Assembly (NCBI GenBank): GCA_944392385.1
Contig: CALXWL010000002.1
Span: forward strand, 1-64,000
Direction of reading: 5' to 3'
From: an uncultured Clostridia bacterium
GTDB lineage: Bacteria > Bacillota > Clostridia > TANB77 > CAG-508
Length of the DNA stretch: 64,000 bases
The position numbers were made by a program, and so were the translations under genes. The notes under the pieces were generated by a model that was not told the origin of the DNA, did not search any database, and was given only the letters and a program-made list of their open reading frames with translations. Numbering within the stretch: position 1 is the stretch's first letter; every line of letters begins with the position of its first letter. Shown one piece after another: positions 34,545-43,900 of this stretch.

Positions 34545-35789
34545 TTATTTATTTTTAGTTATATTTCTTATTTTCTTTAATGTCTTTGTTCTTTTATATA
34601 TTCCTATTGTTCTTAATGTTCCAAAGATTATGACTAATCCTATAAATATAAATATGAATGTTATTCCTACTTTACTTTTTTCTACTTTATTTTCTGCAAT
34701 TAAATTTGCTGTATATGTTTTTCCTTCTATTTCATATGATACTGTCCCAATTACTTCTCCTGCTTCTATTGGTGCTTTTAGTTTATCATTTATTTGTATT
34801 TGTGGTTCTATAGTGTTTTCTTCATTTTCTACATTTACTACTGCAATTACATCATTTTCTAATATTACATTTAACTTTTTAGTATCTTTGCTTGCATTTT
34901 TTATATTTATTGTTTGTATGTTTGTACCTGCCTTTGCAATTGTTTTAATTGTATTATTTTCATAAGCATATTCTAATATTTTCTTACTATCTTCATATCG
35001 GCTATCTGATGTCGTAGATTTCATTACTACTGAAACTAGTGGTATATCATTTTTCACACTATATATCATAACACAATATCCCGCAGGAGTAGTAAAACCT
35101 GTTTTAATTCCACTAGCATATCTATAATAGTTTTTACTTCCACTTAAAATCATTTCATTTGTAGTTTGGTATAGTCTATCTGTTTTTTCATACACGTTTG
35201 TTGCTCCTAGTTCATAATATATATTTCCTGTTATTTCTTTTATCTCATCATACTGCATAGCATACTTTCCTATTAAAGCCATATCATGTGCTGTTGAATA
35301 TTGATTTTCATCATGCGTGCCATTACAATTAACAAAATTACTGTTGGTACAACCTATTTCTTTAGCTTTCTTATTCATCATTTCTACAAATTCTTCTGTA
35401 GTTCCTCCAACATGTTCTGCTAAAGCATTTGCCACATCATTATATGATGATATTAGTAATAGGTTTAGTAACTGCTCTACCGTAAGTATTTCACCTGATT
35501 GTATATTTGCGGTTAGATATCCTGATTGAACATTATCTATTGCACTTTGACTAATTGTTACCGTATCTTGCATATTACAATTTTCAACAACTAAAATTGC
35601 TGTTAGCACATTTGTTAAACTTGCTGGATATAACTTTTCATCCATATTTTTACTATATAATATTTTTCCATCTATGCAATCAATAACTGCTGCTGAGGTA
35701 GCTGTTATTTCTGGCTCTTTAGCATTTACTGTTGGTATGAATATTATGCTAAATAGTATAAATGAAATTAATATATTTCTAACTTTCAT
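34545..35789 (-). CDS. D-alanyl-D-alanine carboxypeptidase family protein (DacF-like) with altered SxxK
   Basis: The 414-residue protein has a signal peptide, a peptidase S11 domain, a C-terminal beta domain and a C-terminal membrane helix with a basic tail. SxN is present as SSYNDVAN and KTG as SGIKTGFTTPAGY. The nucleophile motif reads YPASLTNVLTAIL, where the family has S-x-x-K (usually PASTTKIMTAL). The catalytic lysine is therefore Asn, encoded AAT. The serine remains, so substrate binding may persist, but normal acylation should be crippled. No frameshift is seen. It may be a pseudoenzyme or an unusual variant. Confidence 0.88.
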   Translation of the reverse strand: MKVRNILISFILFSIIFIPTVNAKEPEITATSAAVIDCIDGKILYSKNMDEKLYPASLTNVLTAILVVENCNMQDTVTISQSAIDNVQSGYLTANIQSGEILTVEQLLNLLLISSYNDVANALAEHVGGTTEEFVEMMNKKAKEIGCTNSNFVNCNGTHDENQYSTAHDMALIGKYAMQYDEIKEITGNIYYELGATNVYEKTDRLYQTTNEMILSGSKNYYRYASGIKTGFTTPAGYCVMIYSVKNDIPLVSVVMKSTTSDSRYEDSKKILEYAYENNTIKTIAKAGTNIQTINIKNASKDTKKLNVILENDVIAVVNVENEENTIEPQIQINDKLKAPIEAGEVIGTVSYEIEGKTYTANLIAENKVEKSKVGITFIFIFIGLVIIFGTLRTIGIYKRTKTLKKIRNITKNK

Positions 35790-35873
35790 ATTTCTAACAT
35801 CCCCTTTTTAGCTGCATTTCTCTAATTATGATAATATATTTTCTTTAAAAAAACAATATTTTAGGAGGTTTTT

Positions 35874-36485
35874 ATGAAAAATTTTGACAAAAAATTACTA
35901 ATTATTTTCATTTCTATTTTAATTATTATTTGTGTTTCTATTTACTTTTTTACAAAAGATGAAGATACAAATATTCTTCTTTCCAATGAACTTTATACTG
36001 TAGATAATACTGATAATACTAATGAAGATTTAGAAACTATAATGGTACATATTGATGGAGAAGTTGTTACACCTGGTATAATTTCTCTTAAAGCAGGTTC
36101 TCGCATTGCAGATGCTATTCAAGCTTGTGGCGGAACTACTGATATTTCAGATATTTCTAAAATTAATTTAGCATATGAATTAAAAGATGGACAAAAAGTA
36201 TATATTCCAAGTATTTACGATGTTGAAGATGTTGAATATATACAAAATGATGCTGGTAATAATGTTATAATTCCAGATACTTCATCAAGCAGTGCTCTTG
36301 TTAATATCAATTCAGCAACTCAAGCTGAATTAGAAACTTTACCTGGAATTGGTCCTTCAACTGCTGCTAAAATTATTGATTATAGAAACAAAAATGGTGA
36401 TTTTAAAAACATTGAAGATATTATGAATGTAAGTGGAATTGGAGAATCAAAATTTAATAATATAAAGGACTATATTTGTATTTAA
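35874..36485 (+). CDS. comEA: ComEA-type DNA-binding competence protein
   Basis: ComEA binds incoming double-stranded DNA at the cell surface. The 203-residue protein has an N-terminal membrane anchor, an SLBB domain (VHIDGEVVTPGIISLKAGS, then LKDGQKVYIPS) and a C-terminal double helix-hairpin-helix (VNINSATQAELETLPGIG, MNVSGIGESKFNNIKDY). AGGAGG precedes the ATG. comEC and comFA are not in the window. MecA at 60,790 and the EndA-like nuclease add to a partial competence gene set. Confidence 0.92.
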   Translation: MKNFDKKLLIIFISILIIICVSIYFFTKDEDTNILLSNELYTVDNTDNTNEDLETIMVHIDGEVVTPGIISLKAGSRIADAIQACGGTTDISDISKINLAYELKDGQKVYIPSIYDVEDVEYIQNDAGNNVIIPDTSSSSALVNINSATQAELETLPGIGPSTAAKIIDYRNKNGDFKNIEDIMNVSGIGESKFNNIKDYICI

Positions 36486-36553
36486 AATCAAGCATATTTT
36501 TTCCTCTTCTGGAAATAATGATTATATATATTATTCTTAAGGAGGTTTTTTGT

Positions 36554-37327
36554 TTGATAAACAAGGTAGAAATATGTGGTGTTAACACTGCTAAATTACC
36601 TGTTCTAACAAATCAAGAAAAAAATGAGTTACTAGTTCAAATAAAAAATGGAGATAATAATGCCAGAGAAAAATTTATAAATGGTAATTTAAGACTAGTT
36701 CTAAGTGTTATTCAGCGTTTTAATGGGCGTGGTGAAAATATAGATGATTTATTTCAAGTTGGTTGTGTTGGCTTAATTAAAGCCATTGATAATTTTGATA
36801 TATCCCTTAATGTACAATTTTCAACATATGCAGTTCCAATGATTATAGGTGAAATAAGAAGACATTTAAGAGACAATAATCCAATTAGAGTAAGTAGATC
36901 AATGAGAGATTTAGCTTACAAGGCTCTTCAAGCTAAAGAAAAACTATTAAAAGAAAATCAGAAAGAGCCAACTGTTGAAGAAATTGCAAAAGAACTAGGC
37001 ATGGAAAAAGAAGAAATTGTTATTAGTTTGGATTCTATACAAGACCCTATTTCTCTTCAAGAGCCTGTATATAATGAAGGCTCTGAAAGTATTTATATTA
37101 TGGATCAAGTAAAAGATTCTAAAAATACAGATGAACTTTGGGCAGAAAATTTAACAATTGCAGAAGCTATGAAAAAGCTAAATAGCAGAGAAAAATCAAT
37201 TATTTCAAAACGATTTTTTGATGGTAGAACTCAAATGGAGGTAGCCGAAGAAATTGGTATCTCACAAGCTCAAGTATCAAGGCTAGAAAAAAATGCAATT
37301 GAAAGAATAAAAAAATTATACAAATAG
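36554..37327 (+). CDS. sigG: RNA polymerase sporulation sigma factor SigG
   Basis: Sigma-G drives late forespore gene expression. The start is the TTG at 36,554, with AAGGAGG 8 nt upstream; this gives the family N-terminus INKVEICGVNT after the initiator and 257 residues. Region 2 reads LINGNLRLVLSVIQRF-like, with DDLFQVGCVGLIKAIDNFD and FSTYAVPMIIGEIRR; region 4 ends DGRTQMEVAEEIGISQAQVS. Upstream in-frame codons have no ribosome site and encode unrelated residues. This gene shows the organism forms, or recently formed, endospores. Confidence 0.95.
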   Translation: MINKVEICGVNTAKLPVLTNQEKNELLVQIKNGDNNAREKFINGNLRLVLSVIQRFNGRGENIDDLFQVGCVGLIKAIDNFDISLNVQFSTYAVPMIIGEIRRHLRDNNPIRVSRSMRDLAYKALQAKEKLLKENQKEPTVEEIAKELGMEKEEIVISLDSIQDPISLQEPVYNEGSESIYIMDQVKDSKNTDELWAENLTIAEAMKKLNSREKSIISKRFFDGRTQMEVAEEIGISQAQVSRLEKNAIERIKKLYK

Positions 37328-37394
37328 TTTCTTAATTGTATAAGGAAAAATCTTATATATGTTCAAGATAAAAGTCGATTTTTTTTAATACAAT

Positions 37395-37431
37395 AAAAAT
37401 AGGGGTTAAACGTAGCTAATCCCTATTTTTT
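37395..37431. terminator. Terminator between sigG and add
   Basis: AAAAATAGGG pairs with CCCTATTTTT around a loop, between convergent genes. Confidence 0.7.
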
Positions 37432-37451
37432 CATTTTATCTAATTATAATG

Positions 37452-38477
37452 TTATATAGTTTTTTCTTCCTTTTCTTCTTTATTTTTATAATCTAATATT
37501 TTTTGAATAAGCTCAGCCTTTTTTTGAGGCGTGCTAAAGCTTGCTCTTGATGCATTTATATTCATTTGCATTAAATCAATATATTGTAAGTCTGTATTTT
37601 CCATAACCCAATTATATTCTTTATTAATATTAGTATTTGAAACTGTATTATTATCTGGATTTATTGTTGTTAATATTCTGTTTCTATATAAAGTTTCCAA
37701 TGGATGTTTTCCTTCTACTGCTTGTGTTTGAATATTACTTATTGGGCATATTTCTAAAACTATTCCATCTATTCTAATTTTTTGCATTAATTCCTTGCTT
37801 TCTACACATCTTATTCCATGTCCTATTCTTTTTGCTCCAAAATCAATTGCTTTTTTTATACTATCTGCCCCTGCTGCTTCTCCTGCATGTATTGTGAAAG
37901 GTATATTATTTCCTTTAGCAATTTTAAATATATCTTCAAAGTTTTCTGTATTAAACAAGGCTTCTGCCCCCGCTAGGTCTAATCCACATACTCCTTTATT
38001 TAAGTATTTTTTTGCTACCTTTACTGTTTCTAGATTTTGTGATTTATTATCTTTTCCTCTCATACAACTTAAGATAAGGTTTCCATCTATATTAAAGTCC
38101 TTTTTAGCATTTTCCATTCCTTGAATAGCAGCTTCTACAACTTCATCATATGATAATCCTTTATTTAAGTGCTTACTTGGAGCAAATCTTACTTCTGCAT
38201 ACATAACATTTTGTTTTGCTAAATCCTCATATAATTCATATGTTGCTGTTTCTATTCTTTCTGATGTTTGTAAAACCTTTTCAGGAATACTAAATTTTGT
38301 TAAATATTCATTCAAATTTTTACAATCTTTGCTTACCATAAGCTCTTTTTTTACTTCTTCTAAGCTTAAATCTTTTCCTTCTTCCTTTAACCAATTTCTT
38401 ACTGTTTCTGGTCTTAATGAACCATCTAAGTGTAAATGTAAAATTACTTTTGGCATTTCATAAATTTTTTCATCCAT
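37452..38477 (-). CDS. add: Adenosine deaminase
   Basis: It converts adenosine to inosine in purine salvage. The 341-residue protein carries the metal-binding HLHLDGSLRPETV at the N-terminus, FTIHAGEAAGADSIK with the zinc His and catalytic Glu, RIGHGIRC, and TINPDNNTVSNT with the later aspartate. All ligands are present. It is 21 nt downstream of the DnaJ-like gene. Confidence 0.93.
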   Translation of the reverse strand: MDEKIYEMPKVILHLHLDGSLRPETVRNWLKEEGKDLSLEEVKKELMVSKDCKNLNEYLTKFSIPEKVLQTSERIETATYELYEDLAKQNVMYAEVRFAPSKHLNKGLSYDEVVEAAIQGMENAKKDFNIDGNLILSCMRGKDNKSQNLETVKVAKKYLNKGVCGLDLAGAEALFNTENFEDIFKIAKGNNIPFTIHAGEAAGADSIKKAIDFGAKRIGHGIRCVESKELMQKIRIDGIVLEICPISNIQTQAVEGKHPLETLYRNRILTTINPDNNTVSNTNINKEYNWVMENTDLQYIDLMQMNINASRASFSTPQKKAELIQKILDYKNKEEKEEKTI

Positions 38478-38498
38478 CTAAACATCCCTTCCTACAAT

Positions 38499-39402
38499 TT
38501 ATTTTTTCTGCTCGCTTCTAGGGTTAAAAGTAGATATGTCCTGTAACTGTCTAAAGAGTTTTTCCTCTTGTTTAGTTAACTTTTTTGGCACTACAGTTTG
38601 TATTTTGGCTATCAAATTTCCTCTTCCACCTTGGCCATCTTTATACCCTTTATTAGGTATTACTATTTGTTCTCCACTTTGTGTTCCTGCTGGAATATTT
38701 AATGTGAAGTTTTCTTCTATTGAATCTATATTAATGTTTTTACCTAAAGCAGCTTCCCAAGGTGAAATATAAACATTTGTAAGAATATCTGAGCCTTGTA
38801 ATTTAAACTTTTTATTATTTTCTATGTTTATTTTTATAAATAAATCACCATTTTTTCCACCATTTATACCTTGCTTGCCTTGGCCTAATAATCTTATTTT
38901 TTCACCATTTCTAATACCTTCTGGTACTTTTACTGCAAAAGTTTTCATTTGTCCTTTAACTGTTCTTAAAGAAATTTTCTTTTCTAATCCGTAATATGCA
39001 TCTTCTAGTTTTACATTAATTTCTGTTTCTATATTTTCACCTTTTATTGGAATATGCTTATCTTCTTTTGGTATGCTTTTCTCTGTTTCTCCAAAAAACA
39101 TATTAAAAAATTCGCTAAAGCTAGAACCTTTTTCTCTTTTACTTTCTTCATATTTTTCCTTTTGTTTTTTTCTTCCAACTTTAGAATTCCACATTCTATC
39201 ATATTTTCTTTTACTGCTACTATTTGATAAAACTCTATATGCTTCATTTATGTCTTTAAAAATTTCTTCTGATTGTGAACTTTGTTTATTGATATCTGGA
39301 TGGTATTTTTTTGCTTGTTCTCTAAAAGCTATTTTTATTTGTTCACCGAGTTACTTTATTTGTATCTAAATTTAATATTTTATAATAATCTTTAAAAATC
39401 AT
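38499..39402 (-). CDS. DnaJ/CbpA-like co-chaperone with an apparent +1 frameshift at CGG
   Basis: The ATG at 39,402 has AAGGAG 6 nt upstream. A J domain begins IFKDYYKILNLDTNKVT and continues AFREQAKKYHPDINK with the HPD motif. After a short linker comes a DnaJ C-terminal substrate-binding domain (LEDAYYGLEKKISL, KVPEGIRNGEKIRLLGQG). There is no cysteine-rich zinc region, so it is the CbpA type. The frame is broken early in the J domain: an extra C (complement of 39,348) gives ACT CGG TGA. Skipping it gives VTGEQIKIAFREQ and a 300-residue protein. The length is a multiple of three plus one. Confidence 0.88.
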
Positions 39403-39441
39403 TGTTTTCTCCTTAGATAAAAGTTATGTTTACCTTTTAAA

Positions 39442-39470
39442 TTATAACATATTATACTTAAGTTTTCCAT
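39442..39470 (-). promoter_or_regulatory. Promoter of the DnaJ-like gene
   Basis: On the - strand TGGAAA, a 17-nt spacer and TATAAT are present about 40 nt before the start. A second TATAAT lies nearby. Confidence 0.5.
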
Positions 39471-39501
39471 ATTTTTCATCATTTTTTTGATAATTGTTGT
39501 T

Positions 39502-39678
39502 GCCATTCAGAGTTAGTACCCTAAAGCCCGCTTAGGTCTCGTCGGAGATTTTATATTTAGCCATAAATTGAGCCCACGTCCGATACGCCTGCGAAGTTTT
39601 TCGGGGGTCCTCAATTTATTCTAAATATAAAACTCCTGCGTTGGGCTACAAAGTGCTATTATTTAGTCTGAATGGTAA
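39502..39678 (+). ncRNA. Structured repeat element, copy 1 (candidate ncRNA)
   Basis: The outer stem GCCATTCAGA/TCTGAATGGT encloses GCCC/GGGC, an internal loop with TCTCGTC facing TGCGTT, a long variable helix (GGAG-TTTTATATTTAG with its complement ending CTCC), and a conserved head with CCCACGT, ACGCCTGCGAAG and TTTTCGGGGGTC. Copy 2 at 54.1 kb keeps the unpaired motifs but has a different, still paired, helix. That pattern supports a selected structure. It lies between divergent genes and has no coding potential I can see. Confidence 0.65.
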
Positions 39679-39794
39679 CTAATTGTTAATTTGATTTAAT
39701 AACTATTTGTTTTACCTTTTGTTAAATATTTATCTTTATGTTATTGTGTATCCTTAGAAACATCTACTTTTTTTCACTTTTTTCGTCTTTTTTC

Positions 39795-39822
39795 TTGTTT
39801 TTTTTTTATTTTATTATATAAT
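39795..39822 (+). promoter_or_regulatory. Promoter of the HD-GYP gene
   Basis: TTGTTT, a 16-nt spacer and TATAAT lie about 30 nt upstream of the ATG at 39,853. The gap from copy 1 of the structured repeat to here shows nothing else. Confidence 0.65.
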
Positions 39823-39852
39823 GTAGTAAGTACGTTTTGTGGAGGTATTATT

Positions 39853-40902
39853 ATGCGTAAAAATTTGAACACACATATTAAGTCACAGTACAAAATTATA
39901 GCAGTTGACGATGAAATAGGTATTTTAGATTCGTTAAATGTATTTTTATCTAAAGCTGGTTATAATTTTGTTGGAGTAACTAATCCCTTAGAAGCAATTG
40001 AAAAAGTGAAAAATGAACATTTTGATTTAATGCTTTTGGATTTCTTAATGACTCCAATTCATGGTGACCAAGTTGTAGAAGAGATTAGAAAATTTAATAA
40101 GGATTTATATATTTTACTTCTTACTGGTCATAAAGACTTAGCACCACCATTAGAAACCATTAAGAGATTAGAAATTCAAGGATATTGCGAAAAGAGTGAT
40201 AAATTTGATCAATTATTATTGCTAATTGAATCTGGCGTAAAAGCTGTTTCACAAATGCAATTAATAAAAAATATAAATAATGAGTTAAAATCTACATATG
40301 ATAAGTTAGAATCAGCTTATATGGAAACAATTGAAATATTACGTTTTACTGTTGAAGCTAAAGATTCCTATACAAAAGGTCATTCAGATAGGGTTGCTGA
40401 ATACTCTGAGTTAATTGGTAAAGCATTATCCCTTTCAGAGCAGGATTTAAAAACTCTAAGAATTGGTGGTTTATTCCACGATATAGGTAAAATTGGTATC
40501 CCTGATAGTATTTTGCTTAAAACTACAAAACTTGATGATGATGAATACTCTGAAATTAAGAACCATCCTGCAATAGGTGCACATATTCTTTCTAATGCTA
40601 CTATTTTTCAAGATATAATCCCTATTGTAAAACATCATCATGAACGTTTTGATGGAAAAGGATATCCTTCACAGCTTCAAGGGGAAAATATCCCATACCT
40701 TGCAAGAATCACAGCAGTTGCCGATGCCTTTGACGCCATGACTTCTAGACGTTCGTATAGAGATTCTTTACCTTTAGATGTTGTTATACAAGAATTTCAA
40801 AAAAATAGTGGCACACAGTTTGATCCAGAAATTGCAAAGGCGTTTTTAGAAATATTAAAAACCCAACCAGAAGAGATTTTGAAAATAATGAATGGTAAAT
40901 AA
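39853..40902 (+). CDS. Response regulator with HD-GYP domain (c-di-GMP phosphodiesterase type)
   Basis: Residues 13-130 form a receiver domain with acidic VDDE, the phospho-acceptor in LMLLDFLMTP and LLLTGHKD. A coiled-coil linker leads to an HD-GYP domain: LFHDIGKIGIP, NHPAIGAHIL, VKHHHERFDGKGYPSQL and RITAVADAFDAMTSRRSYR. All metal-binding histidines and aspartates are present, so c-di-GMP hydrolysis is likely. The partner kinase is not next to it. Confidence 0.92.
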   Translation: MRKNLNTHIKSQYKIIAVDDEIGILDSLNVFLSKAGYNFVGVTNPLEAIEKVKNEHFDLMLLDFLMTPIHGDQVVEEIRKFNKDLYILLLTGHKDLAPPLETIKRLEIQGYCEKSDKFDQLLLLIESGVKAVSQMQLIKNINNELKSTYDKLESAYMETIEILRFTVEAKDSYTKGHSDRVAEYSELIGKALSLSEQDLKTLRIGGLFHDIGKIGIPDSILLKTTKLDDDEYSEIKNHPAIGAHILSNATIFQDIIPIVKHHHERFDGKGYPSQLQGENIPYLARITAVADAFDAMTSRRSYRDSLPLDVVIQEFQKNSGTQFDPEIAKAFLEILKTQPEEILKIMNGK

Positions 40903-40911
40903 TTAAATAAA

Positions 40912-40950
40912 AAAAAGCAGGAACAATTCTAAAAATTGTTCCTACTTTTA
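40912..40950. terminator. Terminator between the HD-GYP gene and the surface protein operon
   Basis: AGCAGGAACAATT pairs with AATTGTTCCTACT around a short loop, followed by TTTTATTTT. Confidence 0.75.
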
Positions 40951-40952
40951 TT

Positions 40953-43900
40953 TTATTTAATTACGAATTTTTTAATTAGTACTATACCAATTACTATTAC
41001 TGCTAGGCCTGTTGTTATTGATATTATTAGTATTACTGGTGTTTGTTTATCTTCTCCACCTGTATCTAGTGTGATTTCTACTGTTTCTGCTATGAATTCG
41101 TCTGCTTCTGGTGTGATGTCTATAATTGGTACTGCTTCTTCTGTTGCATATGATTGTACTGTTGGTAAGTTTCCTAGTGTAGAATTTTTATTTGATATTC
41201 CTGTATTTCTATTTAATGTTCCTGTATCACTTGTTTTTACTCCTGTTGTAGGGTAAATTAGTTGTGATGCATAACTTCTATAAGCTATTTCTTTTACACC
41301 TGATATTGAATCTATACTATCATCATATAATGTTAATGTTACTTTATCTCCATTTGCATATGTAGATTCATTTGCATATAGTTCCATGATTTCTCTTGAT
41401 TGTAATATTGTAACTTCTTCTTTTTCGTCATCTGTTGGAGTAGCTTCGCTTGCATTTCTTGTTGGATATGTCCATATGTACTTGTCGCCATTTCCTGCTA
41501 TTGCAAAGCTATTTGCTGCTTGTAAATTTAGTCCATTTTCTATACTCATGTAGTCTTCTACTTGGAATGGTATTTCTGATGGTTCTTCTCCTGCTTGACT
41601 TCCTCCATTTACGTTGTAATATCTTATTCCTAAGTAGTCTCCTGGTATATAGCCTGGTTCTGAGGTTTTTCGTTTAACTTCCTTTGCTATGTCATCATAT
41701 GTACTTCCAGAGTTTAGTCCGCTTACTAATCTAGGTCCTAAGTAGTCTGCATCACCTAAGTTTTCTATTCGATAGCCATATGTTATTCTTATGCTTCCTC
41801 CTGCAAGTTTTGCAGGATCCATTTGTACTATCCAGCTACCTCTATTATTTAGAATTTTATGTGTTGCAATTGGTACAACTCCTTCACCATTATTAGCTAT
41901 TAAGTTTACCATTAATCCGTTATATATTGCCCTATCATAGTTATCAAAATTTGTTATGGCTTCTACATCTTGTTCTGCATCTATTGTTAATGATGTTATA
42001 TGTTTTTCTAATACTAGATCTGCTCTTGGTCTTTCTATTAAACCAAAGTTTGCATTTTTCCTTATGTAGTCTGTACTATCTCCTTCATCTTTATTGTCTG
42101 ATATTTCGAACCATATTAATGATGTCTCTGCACACATCCATGTATTCTCTAATTTAGTTTTATCAGTTTTATCGTCAATTATTAGTTGTAATTCACCTTT
42201 TTCGGTTTCTGATATGCTTCTTGCATGTGCTATTTCTTCTAGTCTTCTTGCTTCGTTATCTCTTGCCATTGAGGCATTGTCTGGATATGAACTATTTTCA
42301 AATTCAGTTTCTGTGTAGTACATGTCTACTGTTGATTTATAGTCTTGCCCATTGTAGTCTAGAACGTTTTGTGGATCCTTATATTTTAGAGCGGTGTCCG
42401 GTCTGTCATCCCAGTATTCATCGTCTCCATATACAAATCTTACTATATAGTTTCCTGGTATAAATCCTCTGAATGTATATTCTCCTTCATTATTTGTAAC
42501 CTCATATTCATCATATGTGCCATCACTTTCTAGACATCTTACTATATTAGAACCTGATACTGTTTCTTGCCAGATGTATTCTAATCTTAATGTTGTGTTG
42601 TCTACTGTAACATCTTTTATTTCAATTAATTGTACTATTACATCATTTACCATAGGTTCATTGCTATCATGCATGCCATTTCCTATATTGTTTCCACCTG
42701 CAACATCTGATTCTTTGTAGTCTTCAAATACATATCCACTTATTTCTCTTTCTTGGTCGTTTAATTTTACATCTAATGTTGCTGCATCATCTGAATCATC
42801 TTCAAGAGGATGAGCACTTATGTTTCCTGGTGCTGAATCAGTATCAATTAATCCTTCTGGTGTATAGTACTCTGTTATTTCTACCCAGTTTTTCCTTTCG
42901 CCTAAATATAGAGCACCATTTAAGTCATTAATTGTAAATCTTAGATATACAACTGTTTGATTATCTGCATCATCAAAGTCTGCTACATTACTTGTATCTA
43001 TTGTAACTTTAGCATAGTTTGTACCATTTATACTTTGTGTTCCATCAGGATAATCATATAAAGTAGTTTTGTTTCCATTTCTATTATAATAATATACTTC
43101 TCTTAATGTATAGTGTGTATCGTAATAGTATGCTATCTGATTTATTGTTGCCTCTGCTGCACTTTGGTTATTTAATAATACTTGGTATATTACTTCTACC
43201 TGTAGTGCTCCATCACTATCTCTTTGTGCTTTTAAAGCACTTGATCTTGATGCCCCATCTTCATAATTTACTGTTAAACTATCTGTCTGTGCTGCCCCTA
43301 GTTTATAATCTCCTATTCTATAATTATAGTCTGAATTATATAAGTATAAATTATATGTTACATCTGTTCCTTGCAATTCATCTATTATAGGATTTCCATT
43401 GCTATCTTTAGGTAGACTTGCAATATCGTTATAGTTGTATGTTACTTTTTCACCATTTATGCTTACTGTTGCTTCATATACATCTGTTACTGTTGCTAAA
43501 TCTACACCTCTTCTTACTAAACCATATTCGAAGTAATTACTATTTTCTACTTCAAACCAATCAGTTGTAGCTGTTATTGCATATCTTGAATTTAATCTAC
43601 TTCCTCCTGCTACATAATCACCTCTAGTATACCCTACATCTAAAATTGATTGTCCATTGCTATACTTATAGCTTAGTCCTTTGTTATTATTTATTGTTCG
43701 AAAATTTGCATTAAATCCGCCTCTATTTACTTCGCTTACTTCTGAATTTCCAGTAGTTGCTTCATAGTTTATACCATCATATTCAAATTCTACTCTGTAT
43801 CTTACTGCAACAGTTTGAGTGTGTGAACAATTAATTTTCTTTTTTTTATAATATGTATGTATTATTTCTCCATTATAATATCCACAACTATAATTACCGT

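Noticed and set aside
36476..36553. An earlier start for sigG
   Set aside because: The extra N-terminal residues overlap comEA, lack a ribosome site, and are absent from the family, while the TTG at 36,554 has AAGGAGG.
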